Source: JADFOI01 sp965218935
Lineage (GTDB): Bacteria; Acidobacteriota; UBA6911; RPQK01; JADFOI01
Length of the DNA stretch: 64,000 bases
Assembly (NCBI GenBank): GCA_965218935.1
Contig: CBDCMH010000004.1
Location: 1 to 64,000 of the forward strand
Direction of reading: 5' to 3'
The notes below the pieces were generated by a model. The model made no database searches, was not told the DNA's origin, and worked only from the letters and a program-made list of their open reading frames with translations. Shown piece by piece: positions 59,510 through 64,000 of the stretch. The number at the start of each line of letters is the position of its first letter. The stretch's first letter is position 1. Position numbers and translations under genes: made by a program.

Positions 59510-60490
59510 ATGCCTAAAACAGCACTTATTACCGGCGTAACGGGTCAGGACGGATCTTATCTGGCAGACTTTCTCTTGGAAAAGGGATACCGGGTAGTGG
59601 GAATGGTTCGTCGCTCCAGTACCGAAAACTTCCAGCGAATCGAGCACTTGCAAGGAAGGATTGAGTTACGCCAGGCGGATCTGCTGGATCAGTTGTCGCT
59701 GATCAATCTCATGGAAGAGGTCAGGCCGGATGAGGTCTACAACTTAGCCGCTCAATCGTTTGTTCCAACCTCTTGGGAACAACCGGTACTGACGGGTGAA
59801 TTCACAGCCATGGGGGTCACCCGAGTTCTGGAGGCGATTCGTCTGCTGAACCGGAAAATCAGGTTCTATCAGGCTTCCAGCAGCGAGATGTTCGGAAAAG
59901 TGGCCGAAAGCCCACAAAGTGAAAAAACATCTTTTTATCCGCGCAGCCCTTATGGCGCGGCCAAGGTCTACGGCCATTTCATCACCGTCAACTACCGGGA
60001 AAGCTATGATCTTTTCGCCTGTTCGGGCATTCTTTTTAACCATGAATCGCCTCGTCGAGGAAAGGAGTTCGTGACCCGAAAGATTACCGATCATGTGGCC
60101 AGGATCAAACATGGCGTGACCGAGGAGCTGAGGCTGGGGAACATCGAAGCGACGCGAGATTGGGGCTACGCCGGAGACTACGTCAGAGCCATGTGGCTCA
60201 TGCTGCAACAGGATCTCCCCGACGACTACGTGGTGGGGACAGGTGAAACCCACAGCGTGAAGGAGTTCGTCACCATTGCCTTCGCTCATGCCGGACTGGA
60301 TTGGGAGAAGTACGTGAAGATCGATCCCGCCTTGATCCGCCCGGCAGAAGTCGATCACTTGATCGCCGATCCCAGTAAGGCGAAAAAACACTTGAATTGG
60401 GAATCAACGATCAGCTTTGAACACCTGGTGAGTATGATGGTGGACGCCGACCTGGAACGGGTGGAAGTTAATTCGTCAAAAAACAGATGA
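59510..60490 (+). CDS. gmd: GDP-mannose 4,6-dehydratase
   Basis: A 326-residue extended SDR enzyme making GDP-4-keto-6-deoxy-D-mannose from GDP-D-mannose. ALITGVTGQDGSYLADFLLE is the Gmd NAD-binding signature. YNLAAQSFVPTSWEQP, YQASSSEMFGKV, the active-site YGAAKVYGHF, FNHESPRRGKEFVTRKI, RDWGYAGDYVRAMWLMLQ and DYVVGTGETHSVKEFV are all characteristic. The stop overlaps the ATG of the next gene (ATGA). The product feeds both rmd and fcl. Confidence 0.95.
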   Translation: MPKTALITGVTGQDGSYLADFLLEKGYRVVGMVRRSSTENFQRIEHLQGRIELRQADLLDQLSLINLMEEVRPDEVYNLAAQSFVPTSWEQPVLTGEFTAMGVTRVLEAIRLLNRKIRFYQASSSEMFGKVAESPQSEKTSFYPRSPYGAAKVYGHFITVNYRESYDLFACSGILFNHESPRRGKEFVTRKITDHVARIKHGVTEELRLGNIEATRDWGYAGDYVRAMWLMLQQDLPDDYVVGTGETHSVKEFVTIAFAHAGLDWEKYVKIDPALIRPAEVDHLIADPSKAKKHLNWESTISFEHLVSMMVDADLERVEVNSSKNR

Positions 60491-61449
60491 AGTGTTTTGT
60501 TACAGGCCTCACCGGTTTCGTTGGTGGCTATCTCGCCAGCCACCTGGCCAGTCTGGGAGCCGAGGTCTTCGGGATTGGACTGGACGGCCAACCCGACGCA
60601 CCGTTCCCGGCCGTAGAGTGTGACATCCTGGACTTCGACAAATTGGCGCGCCTCACGGCCGATTTCAAACCGGATTTCGTCTACCATCTGGCAGCCCTTC
60701 CCAACCCCTCAGAGTCCTTGAAAAGACCTCGGGAATACTATCGGGTCAACATTCAAGGTACCGTGAATCTTCTGGAGGCTCTACGCAAGAATCAGATCGA
60801 CGCCAGGATTCTGCTGGTCAGCACTTCACAGGTCTACGGAAAGAGCTCGCCCGGCGTTCTGCTCTCGGAAGACTCACCCCTTGAACCCAGTAACCCCTAT
60901 GCTTCCTCCAAGAGGCTGAGCGAAGAGATTGCCCTGCAATACCGGAAACAGTTTTCCTCTCGGGTCGTGATTACCCGTCCCTTCAACCATACGGGACCCG
61001 GGCAATCCGAAGACTTCGTCCTCTCAGACTTTTGCAGACAAATCGCCCTACTGGAATTGGAAGCAGCCCGTTCCGGCAAGAGAGATCAGAAGATTCTTGT
61101 AGGAAACTTGAAATCCACGTTGGATTTTCTGGACGTCCGAGACGTGGTGCAGGCCTACTCCGGCCTTGCCGAAAAGGGAGTGGAAGGGGAAATTTACAAT
61201 ATCTGCTCGGGGGTGGGAACTGAAGTCAGTGAGATTCTGGACACCGCCATGAGTTTGGCTAAAGTCGATATTGAACTGGCGGTTTCTAGTCGTAAGCTGG
61301 ACAAGAAGGGCGATGGATGGATGGTGGGAAACAATCAAAAGCTGTGCTCCCTTCTCGACTGGACTCCCCATTACACCCTGCAACAGACGATCACCGACAC
61401 ACTCAACGCCTGGAGAGTCACCCTTAAGAAGGGAAATTCCAAATCCTAA
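60487..61449 (+). CDS. rmd: GDP-6-deoxy-D-lyxo-4-hexulose reductase (GDP-D-rhamnose synthase)
   Basis: A 320-residue SDR enzyme. MKCFVTGLTGFVGGYLASHL is the NAD(P)-binding start, VYHLAALPNPSESLKRPREY and STSQVYGKSSPGVLLSEDSP follow, then the catalytic YASSK and the family stretch RPFNHTGPGQSEDFVLSDFC. This last part and the operon with gmd point to RMD, which reduces the Gmd product to GDP-D-rhamnose. The C-terminal lysine-rich end borders the AATTTGGG-type repeats. A UDP-sugar epimerase is less likely in this context. Confidence 0.8.
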   Translation: MKCFVTGLTGFVGGYLASHLASLGAEVFGIGLDGQPDAPFPAVECDILDFDKLARLTADFKPDFVYHLAALPNPSESLKRPREYYRVNIQGTVNLLEALRKNQIDARILLVSTSQVYGKSSPGVLLSEDSPLEPSNPYASSKRLSEEIALQYRKQFSSRVVITRPFNHTGPGQSEDFVLSDFCRQIALLELEAARSGKRDQKILVGNLKSTLDFLDVRDVVQAYSGLAEKGVEGEIYNICSGVGTEVSEILDTAMSLAKVDIELAVSSRKLDKKGDGWMVGNNQKLCSLLDWTPHYTLQQTITDTLNAWRVTLKKGNSKS

Positions 61450-61613
61450 ATCTCAAATCCCAAACAAATTTCAAATCATAAATTCCAAACAATCGAAACA
61501 AATTCAAAATTCAAGATTCGAAACTCGGAACCTGAGATCTTAGTCGGTTTTAGGTTTGAGATTTGGAATTTGGAGTTTGTTTGGAATTTGAGATTTAGGA
61601 TTTAAAATTTCTT
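61441..61613. repeat. Long AT-rich inverted repeat between rmd and the ExeA-like gene
   Basis: AAATCCTAAATCTCAAATCC at about 61441 is mirrored by GGAATTTGAGATTTAGGATT at about 61583, with several further copies of the AATTTGGAATTTGG words between. The arms can pair over more than 25 bases. It lies between convergent genes and probably acts as a two-way terminator. Confidence 0.7.
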
Positions 61614-62399
61614 TTAGAACACCTGCTTGATGATTCCCTCATCGATGATCTTGGTTTTCTGATTGGCTCCCTCCAAGAGACATAAACCACAGAGATTATT
61701 GATGCGGCGCGCGACCCCCTTACTGATGGCATGGATCAGGTAAAGTGCCGCATCAGAAAAAAGCTCTTTGTCGCAGCCCGCTATGCTGAGACGATACTTG
61801 ACGTAGTTCGCCGTATCCTGGTGATCAAAGCGTTTCAGGTGGAACTTCGCCGTGATTCTCTGATCCAGTTGCGGATGGTTCTTCAGATGCTCTGCCAGCT
61901 CCGGCTGTCCCACCAGGTGGACATTCAAAAGAAAGCGTTTTTCGACTTGCATATCCAGCAGCGTATGCAGCTCCTCATAGACGACAGGGTCATCGATAAT
62001 CTGGGCCTCGTCGATGATGAGGACATTTCTCTTGTTGTTGTTCACGTTTTGATAAAAAAAACGTAACAGCTCTCGAAAGAAATCCGCTGGAGCTGCGCCC
62101 TCACCATCTTGTCCAAATTGGCGAAGAATCTCCTCCAGGAACTCCTCCCCCTGGAAAATGGGATAGTTCACTAACGCCACCTCATACTGGCTCTCGTGCA
62201 AGTTGTCGACAATGGTTCGAATCAAATGACTCTTGCCGCAACCATATTCTCCCGTCAGCAAGGCACACCCCTTCTCCTCACTAATGGCGTGAAGAAGCTG
62301 CTTGAGTGCTTCTCGGTGCTGATCGGATGGGTACAAGAAACGGGGATCAGAAGTATTCTCGAAGGGCGGTTCCTTCAACTCCCAGTAATCGAGATACAT
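61614..62399 (-). CDS. ExeA/GspA-like AAA ATPase
   Basis: A 261-residue ATPase: MYLDYWELKEPPFENTSDPR is the usual ExeA start, GEYGCGKSHLIRTI the Walker A near residue 50, RNVLIIDEAQIIDD the Walker B, LLNVHLVGQPELAEHLKNHP sensor 1 and GVARRINNLCGLCLLEGANQ the C-terminal helices. ExeA/GspA helps assemble the secretin in Aeromonas. Relatives without the peptidoglycan-binding domain, as here, occur in glycan and exosortase loci. It lacks that domain, so a role in T2SS is not assured. Confidence 0.85.
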   Translation of the reverse strand: MYLDYWELKEPPFENTSDPRFLYPSDQHREALKQLLHAISEEKGCALLTGEYGCGKSHLIRTIVDNLHESQYEVALVNYPIFQGEEFLEEILRQFGQDGEGAAPADFFRELLRFFYQNVNNNKRNVLIIDEAQIIDDPVVYEELHTLLDMQVEKRFLLNVHLVGQPELAEHLKNHPQLDQRITAKFHLKRFDHQDTANYVKYRLSIAGCDKELFSDAALYLIHAISKGVARRINNLCGLCLLEGANQKTKIIDEGIIKQVF

Positions 62400-62413
62400 G
62401 AGGTCAGTTTCAG

Positions 62414-62456
62414 TTTAGCAGGTTCCTGTTAGCAGGTTCCTGCTGGCAGGTTCCTG
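62414..62456. repeat. Tandem TAGCAGGTTCCTG repeat
   Basis: About three units of (T)AGCAGGTTCCTG in the 76-base gap between the HEAT-like gene and the ExeA-like gene. It belongs to the set of short-word repeats scattered between genes here. Confidence 0.65.
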
Positions 62457-62475
62457 AGACGCGAGGACCCATCCG

Positions 62476-63204
62476 TCATGGGCCACTGCCGACAGTCCTG
62501 ACTTTTCCATCTCGGGTGAGTGTGTACCCTTCCGGAAGCGTATCTTCAACCTTGGGACGAAAACCTTTCACACTCCAACCCTCCTCGGCGAAACGCTCAA
62601 GAATGTGATTGCGCACCCGCGGCCGATCCTCCGAATCCAAATAGCACTCCAAAGCCGACTCGCGCGACCGGTCGTCAGACCCATCGAAAAGATAATCCAG
62701 GGCCCCCAGTCGAACATCGTCCGCTTCATCCCCCAAAAAAAGCATTACGGTCTCCACGAGCTGGGGGGATCGAACCCCCAACAGCCGAATCAATTGGGCA
62801 GTAGGATCGGAGCTGGCAGGAGGATTCTCCCAGTGATCCCGCAAAATTGCGTTGATCTTCTCGGCAAACTCCTCTTCTGTCACCGTCTCTCGCAGAGCTC
62901 TCACAGCCCAATAGACTTGTCTTTCTCTTTTCAGGAATTGGACCAGAGGCGATACGGCTTTTTCACCCATCTGGACGATCCAGGAGAGCACTTCCTCCTT
63001 TTCCTGCTCATCCTGGCCGGAAGGAGAGACATTTATAGTAAACCGATCAAGCAGTGCCAAAAGGGCCTCGGGTGTCCCCATCTCAGCCAGCCGGTGAGCC
63101 CCATTCATTCGGGTTGCCGGATCCCCATGGGGTTCTCTGACCTTCTTGCGCGCTCTTTCGATCTGCTTTTCAGGTGAACTCCGGAAAAGTGAGAATAGAT
63201 CCAT
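62476..63204 (-). CDS. HEAT-repeat-like protein of unknown function
   Basis: A 242-residue, highly charged alpha-helical protein from ATG 63204 (MDLFSLFRSSPEKQIERARK). Repeating helical pairs (GAHRLAEMGTPEALLALLDR, VLSWIVQMGEKAVSPLVQFL, AQLIRLLGVRSPQLVETVML, DVRLGALDYLFDGSDDRSRE) suggest HEAT/armadillo repeats used for protein binding. An upstream in-frame extension to 63321 reads SVVCCPLSVV from the ACAACAGAC repeats and is not likely to be used. It is in the same direction as the ExeA-like gene. Confidence 0.65.
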   Translation of the reverse strand: MDLFSLFRSSPEKQIERARKKVREPHGDPATRMNGAHRLAEMGTPEALLALLDRFTINVSPSGQDEQEKEEVLSWIVQMGEKAVSPLVQFLKRERQVYWAVRALRETVTEEEFAEKINAILRDHWENPPASSDPTAQLIRLLGVRSPQLVETVMLFLGDEADDVRLGALDYLFDGSDDRSRESALECYLDSEDRPRVRNHILERFAEEGWSVKGFRPKVEDTLPEGYTLTRDGKVRTVGSGP

Positions 63205-63239
63205 GATGTGTGCCCGTGCCGATCGTCTCATACCTAGCA

Positions 63240-63290
63240 GACAAAAGGAAACAACAGACAACGGACAACAGACAACAGACAGCGGAGACG
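63240..63290. repeat. ACAACAGACAACGG tandem words
   Basis: CAACAGACAACGGACAACAG and variants repeat over about 45 bases upstream of the HEAT-like gene. They recall the CAGACCA repeat at the end of fcl. The rest of the gap to 63447 is AT-rich with no gene. Confidence 0.6.
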
Positions 63291-63447
63291 GAGAGCTGTC
63301 AGCAGTCAAATGTAAACTCAAGTTAACACTGCGAGGACAGAAAAGCGTTTTTTTGAGGATTAAATCTAGTATTACATGCGATATAAATTGCTGATTTATA
63401 AATAGTTACCCTTATAACCCTGGCCCTATCCTGAAATCGAACCTGGA

Positions 63448-63463
63448 TGGCATGCCGCTTGCT
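63448..63463 (+). promoter_or_regulatory. Sigma-54 (-24/-12) promoter
   Basis: TGGCATGCCGCTTGCT matches TGGCAYG-N4-TTGCW exactly, with the correct GG/GC spacing. Transcription would start about 12 bases after the GC, near 63474, and run into the radical SAM gene at 63542. Sigma-54 promoters need an AAA+ activator, not present in the window. Confidence 0.7.
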
Positions 63464-63479
63464 TTTAAGAAGGTGATGG

Positions 63480-63533
63480 AGTGTCTTCGCACTCGAGAAA
63501 AAAGGGGCCCAGTGCGCCTGGCTGAGTGCCAGG
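63480..63533 (+). promoter_or_regulatory. Two hairpins in the leader, the second over the ribosome-binding site
   Basis: GAGTGTCTTCGCACTC (from about 63479) and CCTGGCTGAGTGCCAGG (63517-63533) can each form a six-base-pair stem. The second stem contains the AGG of the AGGAG ribosome-binding site (63531-63535) used by the radical SAM gene. Pairing could limit translation. A 20-codon frame (63476-63538) crosses both hairpins and ends one base before GTGATG. Confidence 0.45.
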
Positions 63534-63541
63534 AGTAAGTG

Positions 63542-64000
63542 ATGGAGTTACAACGTTACATCGATTTCAGCAAGGGTGTCCAACACGGCCTGGGAGGCCA
63601 ACGGGTTCCTCTGAATGGGACCATTGAGCTGACCCTCCGCTGCCCCCTGACCTGCGCTCACTGCTATAACAATCTCCCCATGGGGGACCCGGAAGCCCGA
63701 TCCGGGGAGTTGAGCTACGAGGAACACTGTCGTGTGCTGGATGAGATCACCGAAGCCGGCTGTTTCTGGCTGCTCTTCACCGGGGGCGAGATCTTTGCCC
63801 GCAAGGACTTCCTGGACATCTATACCTATGCGAAACAAAAAGGGCTGCTCATCACATTGTTCACCAACGGTACGCTGATTACGCCCGAGATCGCCGACTA
63901 TCTGACCCGGTTTCGTCCCTTTTCCATCGAGATTACGCTTTATGGGCATACCCGTGAAACCTACGAAAAGCTAACCGGTATTCCCGGTTCCTATGACCGT
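63542..64000 (+). CDS. Radical SAM protein (SPASM-type maturase-like), N-terminal part
   Basis: The frame runs from ATG 63542 off the end of the window (153 residues seen). After MELQRYIDFSKGVQHGLGGQ comes the iron-sulfur motif in ELTLRCPLTCAHCYNN (CxxxCxxC near residue 34), then WLLFTGGEIFARKDFLDIYT (GGE motif binding SAM) and LITLFTNGTLITPEIADYLT, SIEITLYGHTRETYEKLTGI. This is the beginning of a TIM-barrel radical SAM enzyme resembling peptide-maturing or anaerobic sulfatase-maturing enzymes. A C-terminal SPASM domain would be beyond the window. AGGAG lies six bases before the ATG. Confidence 0.88.
   Translation, partial: MELQRYIDFSKGVQHGLGGQRVPLNGTIELTLRCPLTCAHCYNNLPMGDPEARSGELSYEEHCRVLDEITEAGCFWLLFTGGEIFARKDFLDIYTYAKQKGLLITLFTNGTLITPEIADYLTRFRPFSIEITLYGHTRETYEKLTGIPGSYDR

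Noticed and set aside
61614..62399. ExeA-like ATPase as a component of the T2SS in this window.
   Set aside because: It is 42 kb from gspD and lacks the peptidoglycan-binding domain; the link is possible but unsupported.
63205..63321. Upstream extension of the HEAT-like protein.
   Set aside because: It translates the ACAACAGAC repeat into SVVCCPLSVV-type residues, with no signal peptide logic.
63476..63538. 20-codon frame as a confirmed peptide precursor for the radical SAM enzyme.
   Set aside because: It would start within a few bases of the predicted transcript 5' end, has no proper ribosome site and no recognised precursor motif; kept only as a possibility.

Overview
The window looks like chromosome from an uncultured Gram-negative bacterium. 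It carries a complete type II secretion (T2SS) operon, a Wzx/Wzy-type surface polysaccharide locus, membrane-anchored zinc-finger anti-sigma factors with their ECF sigma factors, and housekeeping genes (uvrA, polA, coaE, ssrA). The repeat-rich secreted protein at 2.6-4.0 kb and the many ECF sigma/anti-sigma pairs recall Acidobacteriota, but no phylogenetic marker here settles this and I hold that placement loosely.

Layout. 0-5.2 kb: end of a glycosyltransferase, a frameshifted glycosyltransferase remnant, GDP-L-fucose synthase, a second sugar epimerase, a secreted protein, and a CDP-tyvelose-type epimerase boxed by inverted repeats. 5.4-19.6 kb: the T2SS operon on the minus strand (gspE-F-G-H-I-J-K-L-M-C-D), preceded by ECF sigma, anti-sigma and a small secreted protein, with a second sigma/anti-sigma pair at its far end. 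20-33.7 kb: M23 peptidase, tmRNA (tag read as (A)ANEQLALAA), coaE, a deoxyhypusine-synthase-like protein, uvrA, an ECF sigma/anti-sigma/PDZ operon whose protease-like domain has lost its catalytic residues, polA, plsC and an M24 peptidase. 33.7-57.9 kb: polysaccharide assembly, with methyltransferases, many glycosyltransferases, a WecA-like initiating enzyme, a sugar 3,5-epimerase, flippase, two sulfotransferases, O-antigen polymerase, a BY-kinase, and decayed Wzc and Wza sequences. 58-64 kb: degenerate HD-GYP protein, gmd-rmd, an ExeA-like ATPase, a HEAT-like protein, and the start of a radical SAM protein behind a sigma-54-type promoter.

How it fits together. gmd makes GDP-4-keto-6-deoxymannose, which rmd can reduce to GDP-D-rhamnose and the fcl product can convert to GDP-L-fucose. 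The WecA-like enzyme would start the glycan on undecaprenyl phosphate, the glycosyltransferases and modifying enzymes extend and decorate it, and the flippase and polymerase export and polymerise it. The Wza and Wzc N-terminal sequences are broken, so the usual export/chain-length pair is impaired unless another copy exists or the sequence is wrong there.

Most interesting points: (1) a GC-rich internal fragment of an IS transposase lies exactly in frame inside a glycosyltransferase gene; (2) two copies of an intergenic element with GCCCGGA..TATGCATA terminal inverted repeats (141 and 193 bp) sit just after a stop codon and before the next start; (3) the tyvelose-type epimerase is flanked by about 65-bp inverted repeats, and the same AATTTGGAATTTGGG repeat family brackets gmd-rmd; (4) short repeat words have been taken into the ends of reading frames, most strikingly an unusually long GspJ leader peptide; (5) a sigma/anti-sigma/dead-HtrA operon with a clear ECF promoter.
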